Assembly (NCBI RefSeq): GCF_001905505.1
Contig: NZ_LIPG01000009.1
Location: 62,001 to 126,000 of the forward strand
Source: Streptomyces sp. CB02058
GTDB lineage: Bacteria > Actinomycetota > Actinomycetes > Streptomycetales > Streptomycetaceae
Reading direction: 5' to 3'
DNA length: 64,000 bases
The translations under genes were made by a program, and so were the position numbers. Below, one piece after another: positions 7,477 to 14,348 of the stretch (within the stretch, counting starts at the first letter, position 1; each line of letters begins with the position of its first letter). The notes beneath the pieces are model-generated. The model had not been told where the DNA came from. It ran no database searches and was given only the letters and a program-made list of their open reading frames with translations.

Positions 7477-8127
7477 TCAGGCCTGTGCGGTGCGGGGGCG
7501 GCTCGGTGTGAGGAGGTAGGCGATCGCCATGTCGCTGAGCTCGTCCGCGTACTGGGCCCTGGCCGCTTCGCCGGTGACAGGGTCGGGGCGTACGGAGTTG
7601 TGGAAGCAGGCACCCAGGATGGCCCGGGCCGCCGTGTCCAGGGCCGCCTCCGGGTTGGAACGCCGGATCTGAGCAGCGTAAGGGGCTGCTGCTTCGAGCA
7701 GGAGGCGGTGTATTTCGGTGATGGTGCGGGCCCCGCGGTCCAGTGACTTGCCTCCGCGCGCGCGGAGCAGCTCAGGGAAGAGGTTGCTGCTGTCGGCGAA
7801 GGACTGCAGAAGGGCGTGCGCGTAGGCGTCCATGACGCCGGAGAGCGACGGCTCGGCCGCGTGCAGCTGCTCGGCCACGTACTCTTCGCGCCGTTCCAGC
7901 ATCTGCTCGGTCAGGGCGGTGACCAGCTGCTCTTTGTCGTCGAAGCGGCGGTAGATCGTGCCGACCGAGACGCCGGCGCGTTCTGCGACACCGGCGATCG
8001 TCATCTCGTCCAAGCCGGACAGGGAGGCGATTTCCTCGGCCGCTCGCAGTACGCGAGCCAGTGTCGCGGTGCTGCGGGCCTGCTGCGGCTCTCGGTAGCG
8101 CAGTGGGCGGGCCGGCTCGTCAGTCAT
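7477..8127 (-). CDS. TetR-family transcriptional repressor
   Basis: From ATG 8127 (MTDEPARPLRYREPQQARS) the protein has 216 residues. The N-terminal HTH is clear: ATLARVLRAAEEIASLSGL, then TIAGVAERAGVSVGTIYRRF with DDKEQLV. The C-terminal helical domain should bind an unknown small molecule. An upstream in-frame start at 8181 would place the promoter region inside the gene, so I prefer 8127. It is divergent from 8244-8942, and a 24-bp near-palindrome sits between them, so it probably controls that gene and itself. Confidence 0.85.
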   Translation of the reverse strand: MTDEPARPLRYREPQQARSTATLARVLRAAEEIASLSGLDEMTIAGVAERAGVSVGTIYRRFDDKEQLVTALTEQMLERREEYVAEQLHAAEPSLSGVMDAYAHALLQSFADSSNLFPELLRARGGKSLDRGARTITEIHRLLLEAAAPYAAQIRRSNPEAALDTAARAILGACFHNSVRPDPVTGEAARAQYADELSDMAIAYLLTPSRPRTAQA

Positions 8128-8201
8128 GTCCCGCATCGTATCGGCGGCGGTCTCACCAGGACCTTTTGACAAGTGCTGCACTCCCCTGGCTACTCTGAAG
8201 A

Positions 8202-8225
8202 TGTGAATGCGAATTCGCGTTCACA
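8202..8225. promoter_or_regulatory. Probable TetR operator
   Basis: The 24-bp near-palindrome TGTGAATGCGAA/TTCGCGTTCACA has one mismatched pair. It lies 19 nt before the ATG at 8244 and about 75 nt from the TetR start. A TTGACA at 8165-8170 is a possible -35 for the rightward promoter. A repressor bound here would block the 8244 gene. Confidence 0.65.
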
Positions 8226-8243
8226 TTACCTGGAGGTTCCACC

Positions 8244-8942
8244 ATGCCCGACAACCAGATATCCGCGCCCGTGACCGTGACGCTCGAATCAGGGCCTACC
8301 GGCGCCGGGAGCATCGACGACTTCGAGCTGTTCTACGCCCGCCGCGCGCTGGACCGCTTCAGGAGGCGCCTGGGCCGCCAAGGGATGCTCGACCTGCTGG
8401 CCGCGGACATCGAGGAGGGCAACGCCTTCCTTCGGGAGAGCGCCCGTGCCTCCGACGGCAGCTTCAAGGCCGGTACGACGGTCCTCGCCACGCGGGGCCT
8501 GTCCTCCGGCGCGTTCATGGCCTGGATGGAGAAGGCATTCGCGGGCGACGAGAACGCACTCCTGGCGGCGCACCCTGAGCACTACGTGATGGCCCCCGGG
8601 GCCGACGGCGCGTTCAACGTGGTGGAGAACATCGGTCCCCACGTCTGCTCGTTCTACATGGGCGGCTGGGGGACGGACGCGATGGCCTGGGCCGCGGACG
8701 CGGACGAACTTCTCCCCGAGTCCGAGTATCCGCACAAGATGTCCTCGAACCTCTTCCTGGCCGACGGCACCGTCGTCGGGCGGGCACTGACCCAGTTCGG
8801 CGACACCGCTGACGGCTTCACCGCAAGCTTGACGGTCTACGTGCCCACCGCGTGCCCGCAGGACGTCCTGGAGCACCACCTGCGGCACTACGCCGTCGAG
8901 TTCAGGAACTGGATCATCGCTGCTGCAGCGGCCCGCGCCTGA
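8244..8942 (+). CDS. Conserved hypothetical protein, likely TetR target
   Basis: This 232-residue protein starts at ATG 8244 behind CCTGGAGG. I recognise no catalytic motif. Two strong alpha-helical blocks occur near the start (IDDFELFYARRALDRFRRRLG, LLAADIEEGNAFLRESAR). The middle has NVVENIGPHVCSFYMGGWGT and the end has LTVYVPTACPQDVLEHHLRHYAVEFRNW. There is no signal peptide or membrane segment. Its divergent position next to a TetR gene with a shared operator suggests an inducible detoxification or stress protein, but that is inference. Confidence 0.7.
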   Translation: MPDNQISAPVTVTLESGPTGAGSIDDFELFYARRALDRFRRRLGRQGMLDLLAADIEEGNAFLRESARASDGSFKAGTTVLATRGLSSGAFMAWMEKAFAGDENALLAAHPEHYVMAPGADGAFNVVENIGPHVCSFYMGGWGTDAMAWAADADELLPESEYPHKMSSNLFLADGTVVGRALTQFGDTADGFTASLTVYVPTACPQDVLEHHLRHYAVEFRNWIIAAAAARA

Positions 8943-9088
8943 GGTAATGGGGTCAGACGTCGGGCTGCTTCGGCACCGGTGGGCCGTGCGGTCCGACGTC
9001 GACCGGCTGTCGTCGACATCAGGGTGCTCGTTTGAAGCAGTGGCGTGGTCTGGCGATGCGCACAGTGGCTTTGCCCACGAGTACGGGC

Positions 9089-9110
9089 TCTGGCTCAACT
9101 TCTTCTGTGA
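9089..9110 (+). repeat. Terminal-repeat-like sequence preceding tRNA-like RNA 1
   Basis: TCTGGCTCAACTTCTTCTGTGA closely matches the 19-bp inverted repeat TCTGGCACAACTTCTGTGA that flanks the second tRNA-like element (41715-41733 and 41958-41976). No right-hand partner is visible near 9.3-9.5 kb. It resembles one end of an insertion sequence or a miniature element. The rest of 8943-9460 holds no gene that I can support. Confidence 0.5.
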
Positions 9111-9185
9111 AGCCACGCGTCGAGTGGTCCGTCACCCCTCGACAATTCTTCGAGGCAGCGGTGCGCCGGGGCTCGTATGATCCCG

Positions 9186-9274
9186 GACAGGATGGGGCTC
9201 GTAGCGCAGCGGTTGTCGCGCCTTCACCGCATGTGGGAGGACGCCGGTTCGAATCCGGCTGGCCCCATCCTGTC
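9186..9274 (+). ncRNA. tRNA-like structured RNA, copy 1
   Basis: An 89-nt element has a 13-bp closing stem (9186-9198 with 9262-9274), a D-arm-like TAGCGCAGCGG with GCGC/GCGC stem, a long middle arm, and a perfect T arm GCCGGTTCGAATCCGGC. The middle arm lacks U33 and does not give a standard 7-nt anticodon loop, so it is not a normal tRNA. A second 89-nt copy at 41807-41895 differs in the closing stem by paired, compensating changes, which supports a conserved RNA fold. The strand follows the A-box and B-box orientation. Confidence 0.65.
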
Positions 9275-9423
9275 TCCTTCGAAGCGCCGCGATCTCGGAT
9301 GAGGGCCACCGGAAAGGTTCACCGGCTCGTGACGTCCGGCGCGGTATCTCGCCGCGTTGTCGCATCACCCGAGTACATCCAGTACATGGCCGATGCTCCG
9401 CCTTGCGATGCACCGCACCGGAC

Positions 9424-9464
9424 GCCGCGAGCTTCTCGGCGAACCTCTCCAGTCACGGCACTAG
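9424..9464 (+). repeat. Direct repeat, left copy, beside a small membrane gene
   Basis: GCCGCGAGCTTCTCGGCGAA continues to GTCACGGCACTAG. It recurs at 9826-9865 with three differences. The two copies bracket the gene at 9461-9811. Confidence 0.65.
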
Positions 9465-9811
9465 CGCATGTCGGCGCGCCTCCGGGTGGCGATCACGGTG
9501 ACGGCCGTGCCCGCCGTTCCGTACAGCGTGTACAGCAAGCCCTGGCCCAGGAGGTCGCCGCGCTTCACCTCCTGGGCGTACTTGAGCTGGTCGTACGTGG
9601 CCGTGCCAGTCGAATCGCCGCCGTGGACGCTGTAGTCGAGCGCGCAGGTATAGCCCTGCCGCATGGAGCCGGGGTGGTCCTCACCGTCCTCACCCAGCTG
9701 GAGCCCCGGGCAGTCCGGGACGCCGTGGGCCGCCCCGGCCCTCAGCAGGGTGATCACCCCCCACGCCAGCGGGACCAGGAAAAATGCGATGAACACTCCG
9801 CGCGACCTCAC
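9461..9811 (-). CDS. Small two-helix membrane protein
   Basis: This 116-residue protein has a hydrophobic N-terminus (FIAFFLVPLAWGVITLL) and a second hydrophobic stretch near the C-terminus (YTLYGTAGTAVTVIA). Between them is a roughly 60-residue loop with two Cys (DCPGLQLGEDG, GYTCALDYS), probably outside the membrane and disulfide-bonded. Such DUF-type proteins are frequent in streptomycetes, with no known role. The start is GTG 9811. The gene lies between two direct repeats, so it may have moved or been duplicated as a unit. Confidence 0.65.
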   Translation of the reverse strand: MRSRGVFIAFFLVPLAWGVITLLRAGAAHGVPDCPGLQLGEDGEDHPGSMRQGYTCALDYSVHGGDSTGTATYDQLKYAQEVKRGDLLGQGLLYTLYGTAGTAVTVIATRRRADMR

Positions 9812-9825
9812 AGCGGCACCCTAGT

Positions 9826-9865
9826 GCCGCGAGCTTCTCGGCGAACCCTTCGGTCACGGCACTAG
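9826..9865 (+). repeat. Direct repeat, right copy, with inverted ends
   Basis: This is the second copy of the repeat at 9424-9464. This copy is also bounded by CTAGTGCCG (9821-9829) and CGGCACTAG (9857-9865), a 9-bp inverted pair, so the single unit could fold or be an element end. Confidence 0.6.
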
Positions 9866-10035
9866 TCGGTACGTGGATGGAGGGCAGCCTGCCCGGCGAC
9901 CCGCGCCCCACGTCCATGCGACGATCCCTCATCTGATGACGAGAGCCCGCCGGGTCGAACGAGTCCCGGTCTCCTCTGTAGGACGTGAACAGCCGGGCTT
10001 GGATACCAGCCGCCAGGCAGGCCTCGAAACAGGAA

Positions 10036-10065
10036 TGCGCCGGGGGTCGGCTGACCCCCGGCGCA
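10036..10065 (-). terminator. Intrinsic terminator of the parAB operon
   Basis: TGCGCCGGGGGTC (10036-10048) pairs exactly with GACCCCCGGCGCA (10053-10065) around a 4-nt loop, 18 nt after the parB stop. Confidence 0.75.
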
Positions 10066-10083
10066 CGATTGAGTGCTGTGCTC

Positions 10084-11382
10084 TCACACGTAGGCGTGCA
10101 GCTCCTCGACCAGCTGCGTCAGCTGCTCGGGAGTGAGCCCGGATGCGAGCGTGCGGGCCTGTTCCTCGACGGATGCGCCGAGCTGGCGTACCAGGTGCAG
10201 ACTGCGCTCGTCCGCGGGTTCAGCCGTCTCGCTTCCCCGGCCGTTCGTCGCTGCCGGAGCAGCGGCGGTGCCGAGCTTGTTGTCCGCGGACAACAGAGGA
10301 GCGGGAACGGACACCACCGGGGCCGGCGATTCCGCCTCGGCGGCATCCTTGTTGTCCGCGGACAACACGCGTTCTTCAGCAGGAGCCGACGTCGCGGGAG
10401 TCGGCGTCCGGGGCGAAGCAGGCTGAGCGGTCTTCGTCTCGCGGGGTGTGTTGTCCGCGGACAACAACGAACGAGTGTTGTCCGCGGACAACATTGAACC
10501 CGTGTTGTCCGCGGACAACACGGAACTCGGTGCGGGGGAGTGGTCCAGCACCTCCGCGGTGTCGGCCGGTACGGACGGCCGTGCGGCTGCAGTCTGCCTG
10601 GCCTGCTGGAGGAGAAGCCTCTCCTCCTCGCGCGCACGGACCTCCTGCTCCCGGGTCTCCTTGAGATGGGCCAGCAAACCGGCTCCGTCGAGTCCCGGCT
10701 GGTCCTTCAGACGTCGCGCGAGCAGACGGCCGTCACGCTCGGGGAGATCGCCGGAACTGAGCATCGCCTGCAGTTCAGCCGGGAGCTCCAGGAGAGCGAG
10801 CTGGTTGGTGACCCAGGAACGGTCACGTCCGAGCCGCTTGGCCGCCCGCGTACGGGCGCCCTTCTCCGACTCCTCGCTGCACACCCGCACGAGCTCGAGG
10901 ACGCCGCGCGCACGTTCCACGACATCGAAGTCCTCCCGCTCCAGGTTCTCCTTGAGCAGGTGGTCGACGAACTCCTCGCGGGAGGCGGCCAGGTCGTCAC
11001 GTACGACGAAGTCCAAGGCATCCAGGGCCACATGGACCGCGCTACGGAAACGACGCTCGCCGTTGACCAGTACGTAGGCGGAGTCACCGATCTGCGCCTC
11101 GTGCTCGGGCCACAGCCTCAGGTACGCGGGACGGGACACCGCAACGCATGCGGCGAGCTGGGCGACACGCAGCTCCTCACCGAAGCGGGTGAGGTCATCC
11201 TCCGAACCGAAGTTGCGACGAGGGTTGAGTGGCGTCGGCGCGACATCTTCCAGCGGCAGACGCCGAAGCTCGTACGACGGGACGTCTCCCTGCACTATGG
11301 CCTTCGCCCGGCCCCGGGCGCTGCGGCCACGCGGCACGCCCCCGAAGGACGAGCCCGTGCCGAGCCGGTCGGCGACACTCAT
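10084..11382 (-). CDS. parB: Plasmid-type ParB centromere-binding protein with LSADN repeats
   Basis: This 432-residue ParB starts at ATG 11382, overlapping the parA stop as ATGA. Order of parts: basic N-terminus; ParB/Srx-like CTPase region with PLNPRRNFGSEDDL and the GERRFRSAV motif (compare the CTP-binding GERRxR); HTH with TRAAKRLGRDRSWVTNQLALLELP; then a Pro/Ser/Ala-rich linker and a C-terminal helical dimerisation domain (LHLVRQLGASVEEQARTLA). The linker contains LSADN five times, each encoded by the palindrome GTTGTCCGCGGACAAC, the likely binding site of the protein itself. ParB loads and spreads on such sites and cooperates with ParA in segregation. Confidence 0.93.
   Translation of the reverse strand: MSVADRLGTGSSFGGVPRGRSARGRAKAIVQGDVPSYELRRLPLEDVAPTPLNPRRNFGSEDDLTRFGEELRVAQLAACVAVSRPAYLRLWPEHEAQIGDSAYVLVNGERRFRSAVHVALDALDFVVRDDLAASREEFVDHLLKENLEREDFDVVERARGVLELVRVCSEESEKGARTRAAKRLGRDRSWVTNQLALLELPAELQAMLSSGDLPERDGRLLARRLKDQPGLDGAGLLAHLKETREQEVRAREEERLLLQQARQTAAARPSVPADTAEVLDHSPAPSSVLSADNTGSMLSADNTRSLLSADNTPRETKTAQPASPRTPTPATSAPAEERVLSADNKDAAEAESPAPVVSVPAPLLSADNKLGTAAAPAATNGRGSETAEPADERSLHLVRQLGASVEEQARTLASGLTPEQLTQLVEELHAYV
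10279..10519. repeat. Five candidate parS palindromes inside parB
   Basis: GTTGTCCGCGGACAAC occurs at 10279-10294, 10351-10366, 10450-10465, 10477-10492 and 10504-10519. All five are in the same reading frame and encode LSADN on the minus strand. The last three are spaced exactly 27 nt. The conserved bases include synonymous positions, so DNA recognition rather than the peptide may be selected. Confidence 0.8.
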
Positions 11383-12536
11383 GACATGACCTTCCGAGCG
11401 ATGGCGCGCATGACCTCGGACTGCTCGCACTCCGGGGCGTAGGACAGCAGCGGCTGCTTGAGACGCACCGACTCACGCTGCTCCTTGAGCTCGGGCATGA
11501 CACCGACGACCGGCGGGTCGCCGATCTCCTTCCAGCTGTGGAGCGACGACGTCGCGATGTAACCCTTGCGGCTGTCATACATGTTGACGATGAAGCCGAG
11601 CATCGAGATGTCGACCTCCATGTCGGCGCACAGGTCCTGGATCTGGTCGTAGAGCATGTCGTACGCGTCGGCGGACGAGTCCTCGGCGAGTACGGGGATG
11701 AAGATGCCGGACATGCCCTGGGCCTCGCCCTCGCGGGTGCGGCAGTAGTACAGGGCCGTGTCCATGGTGTAGCCGAGGCTGGGCGGACAGTCGACCACGA
11801 TGTAGTCGAACTCCTTCTCCAGTGGCTCCAGGGCCTTCTCGAGCGCCGTCTCCTTGATGCGCACGAAACGGCTGGTCGCGAGCTTGGCGTCGAGCAGGAA
11901 CGCGTCCTTGCAGGCCGGCAGCATGAACAGACGCCCGCTGAAAGCGCCGTCCTCTATCGGGACGAGCAGCTCGCGGAGCTCTCCCTTCGCCTCGCCCAGC
12001 ATGTGCTTGGCGAGGCTGGGGGATTCGATGTCGAACAGCTCGTACCCGAGCTGCTTGGTGAGGTGGCCCTGGGGGTCGAAGTCGATGAGCAGGACGCGGT
12101 TGCCTGCTTCGGCCAGTGCCTGCGCGACACCCGAGGACGTCGCGGTCTTGCCGACCCCGCCCTTCTGGTTGCCGAAGATGAGCCGACGGGCCCAGCTGGG
12201 TCGCGTTGCCGGCCTGCGGGGGGAGGGGTGCGTGTCGAGCCACAGGCGGATCGCCTGGGCGATGCCTTGGTTGAAGGGGATGCCGCGTTGCTTGCAGTCG
12301 TCCTTGAACTCCCCGTACAGCCCCGTGGGGAGATAGGTGGAGAACGAACTGCCGCCCGTGGTGTCCACGGGGACGCGCTCGACGTCATCTGCTCGCCATG
12401 CCTGCACGCCTTCGGTCACGGCGTCCTTGATGTCGACGCCGAACTCGGCTGCTCTGACCTTGAGTTCTTGACGCAAGGCCGCCGGCAACTTGGCGACTAC
12501 CTTTTCCCTGTCATCGGGGGAGTATGGGACGGTCAT
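11379..12536 (-). CDS. parA: ParA partition ATPase with N-terminal DNA-binding extension
   Basis: This 385-residue protein has a deviant Walker A at about residues 120-130 (FGNQKGGVGKTAT), a Walker A' (LLIDFDPQGHLTKQLGY) and Walker B (DYIVVDCPPSLGYTMDTAL), which make it a ParA/MinD ATPase. It would pattern on the nucleoid and pull the ParB-parS complex. The first 110 residues are unusual: two similar short modules, KVVAKLPAALRQELKVRAAEFG and FSTYLPTGLYGEFKDDCKQRG, each followed by a helix ending near Trp. They look like ribbon-helix-helix units and probably give operator binding and autorepression. It is first in the parAB operon. Confidence 0.93.
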   Translation of the reverse strand: MTVPYSPDDREKVVAKLPAALRQELKVRAAEFGVDIKDAVTEGVQAWRADDVERVPVDTTGGSSFSTYLPTGLYGEFKDDCKQRGIPFNQGIAQAIRLWLDTHPSPRRPATRPSWARRLIFGNQKGGVGKTATSSGVAQALAEAGNRVLLIDFDPQGHLTKQLGYELFDIESPSLAKHMLGEAKGELRELLVPIEDGAFSGRLFMLPACKDAFLLDAKLATSRFVRIKETALEKALEPLEKEFDYIVVDCPPSLGYTMDTALYYCRTREGEAQGMSGIFIPVLAEDSSADAYDMLYDQIQDLCADMEVDISMLGFIVNMYDSRKGYIATSSLHSWKEIGDPPVVGVMPELKEQRESVRLKQPLLSYAPECEQSEVMRAIARKVMS

Positions 12537-12740
12537 GCGGTTACCTTACTCACTCGGGTGGGATGTGTGTCGCAGGCGGGGTCGGAAATCTGCGGCGTGT
12601 CACCCGGATGGGGGAGGGATGCTGAGGTGGATCGCCAATGTGGAGCACTGGGTGAATTGGGGCTTGGGTGAGCAATGTCGGATTCAGTGAAAGTGCATCA
12701 GAACAGGCCTGACCGCTGATAGAACAGCAGGTCAGTGAGT

Positions 12741-13074
12741 CTGCTCCCCGCGCACGCGGGGATGGTCCCCAGGCCGCGTGCGCCGAAGCGCTCATCTGCA
12801 TCTGCTCCCCGCGCACGCGGGGATGGTCCCACGGCTGCGCCCCGGACCAGGGCCGGTCCGGGCTGCTCCCCGCGCACGCGGGGATGGTCCCGCGGTCGAC
12901 CACTGGACCAAGGCCGGCATGTCTTGCTCCCCGCGCTTGCGGGGATGGTCCCGTCGGACTGTGACGCCGCCGGATGATCGATGGCTGTTCCCCGCACATG
13001 CGGGGATGGTCCCAGCCTTTCCTTCTTGAGGTCGGTGCCCGCCCCCTGCTCCCCGCGTATGCAGGGCTGGCTCC
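12741..13074 (+). CRISPR. CRISPR array 2 (six repeats, five spacers)
   Basis: Repeats of 29 nt start at 12741, 12802, 12863, 12924, 12985 and 13046, exactly 61 nt apart. The first three are identical; the fourth to sixth decay (GCTTGC, CACATG, then GTATGCAGGGCTGGCTCC), which marks the right end as the old, distal end. The left flank (about 12685-12740: GAAAGTGCATCAGAAC ... AGCAGGTCAGTGAGT) resembles the flank of array 3 and is a likely leader. Spacers are 32 nt. The class is type I-E, with no cas genes here. A parS-like site follows five bases after the last repeat. Confidence 0.92.
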
Positions 13075-13078
13075 TCTT

Positions 13079-13094
13079 GTTGTCCGCGGACAAC
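13079..13094. repeat. Ninth parS-like palindrome
   Basis: A single GTTGTCCGCGGACAAC lies immediately after CRISPR array 2. It is the only copy upstream of parA and bounds the partition region on the right. Confidence 0.7.
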
Positions 13095-13296
13095 AAGAGG
13101 CTGACCCGACCCGCTGGGCGGGGTCGGCAGCGTGCCGCAGGCGGCGCGTCGTAGCTGGTTGGCTGAGACGTCGAGCCTGGCCGCTGTCGCGACGCGGAAC
13201 GTGCCGGGCAGCCAGGCGCTTGAGGCAGCGGCTGCGGAGTTCACCGGCCAGCTCCCCGATGCCCGTGAGGCAGGTTTCGCCGGTGGCGCGTCCTGG

Positions 13297-14046
13297 TCAG
13301 TTGCTCCAGCGAGCCACGATGGCGTGATCGACGCGGAAGAGCGCGTCGCACTCCGCGCAGTACGCACTGCCGAAGACGTAGGTCAGATTGCTTGCCACCT
13401 CGTGCTGGCCGTCGGCGAGAGCACGAGCGTGGAGGCGCCGGGCCAGCCCTTCCAAGGAGGCGACGGCCGCGGGCCGCAACTCCCTGCGGTGCCCAGCAGT
13501 CTCTTTCATGTAGAAGGCGTCGGTCGTCGAGAAGTAGCCGTACTCGCCGAACACCACGAAGTTCTCGGCCTCGCACTCAGGGCAGGGGACCTCGAACTCC
13601 CCACCGCTGAGACCGTGCAGTTCCTCCCCCCACACCTCGACTCCCTCGAAGGCCAGCAGGGCTTCCAGCAGTTCCACGTAGCGGTCCGGACTGTCGGCCG
13701 GCGACGGATCGCGCAATGCCTGCTCCACCAGCTCGATCAGCTCGGCGATCTCGGCAGCGTAGGAATCCTCTGGACCAGGAGTTCCGTGGGGCCGGTCGGT
13801 GCTTGCCACGATGGAAGCGGCCAGGAGCAGGGGCATGGTTCGGTCCGTAGCCGTCAGTCGGCGGGCCTTCTCGGTGAGCGCCGGCAGGGCAGCGTAGCTC
13901 GCGAGGTAGACCGTTCCTTGGTGGCAGAGTCGTGACCAGAGCTCGGTCCACGCGGGACTCCGCGGGTCAGGGCCGGCTTCCGCGAGGAGGGCGGGTATGT
14001 CTTCGGCAGTGCCGTAAGCATGGGTGAGCTGCGACCAGTCCGTCAT
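13297..14046 (-). CDS. Conserved hypothetical protein with a four-Cys zinc site
   Basis: From ATG 14046 (MTDWSQLTHAYGTAEDIPAL) the protein has 249 residues. The first two thirds are helical, with repeats such as SRLCHQGTVYLASYAALPAL and IAELIELVEQALRD, resembling HEAT-like packing. The last third has CPECEAENF and, about 75 residues later, SAYCAECDALF, a CxxC pair likely to bind zinc. The combination recurs in streptomycete proteins of unknown role, sometimes near toxin loci, so an immunity function is conceivable but unproven. The longer upstream in-frame extension is unlike coding sequence. Confidence 0.75.
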   Translation of the reverse strand: MTDWSQLTHAYGTAEDIPALLAEAGPDPRSPAWTELWSRLCHQGTVYLASYAALPALTEKARRLTATDRTMPLLLAASIVASTDRPHGTPGPEDSYAAEIAELIELVEQALRDPSPADSPDRYVELLEALLAFEGVEVWGEELHGLSGGEFEVPCPECEAENFVVFGEYGYFSTTDAFYMKETAGHRRELRPAAVASLEGLARRLHARALADGQHEVASNLTYVFGSAYCAECDALFRVDHAIVARWSN

Positions 14047-14348
14047 AGGGATGATCCAAGCAGGCACCCTCAGCGTCAGAGTCCGCTGCCTGGCGTGCAC
14101 CCTGCGAAGTATCCGCACGGCGACATCGTCGGCCGCTTGCTCGTCACCGTGCTCCACAGCCCCGGATGCTCCCCGAGACGCCTGAACCCACTGACTGCGC
14201 CCCACGGCCGTATATCGGCGCCCAACCCACTGACAGCCGTCGTCTCGACCCTGGCGGCGAAGAACGCGGCCGAGGCGTCGGGGCCGTCGTCGGCCCGGGA
14301 CCCGGTCGTCGTCCGGCGGCCGTCTGTTGCCCTGCCGGGCAGGGGCGT

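Noticed and set aside
9194..9267. Canonical tRNA gene at the first tRNA-like element
   Set aside because: D and T arms fit, but the middle arm lacks U33 and a proper 7-nt anticodon loop, the closing stem is far longer than 7 bp and no CCA is encoded. It is recorded as a tRNA-like RNA instead.
10279..10519. Interpretation of the LSADN repeats as only a low-complexity protein linker
   Set aside because: The same 16-bp palindrome occurs in noncoding DNA at 4.5 and 13.1 kb, so conservation at the DNA level is the better explanation.
13100..13296. Possible coding frame between CRISPR array 2 and the gene at 13297
   Set aside because: Frames on both strands lack a start, ribosome-binding site and any recognisable motif.
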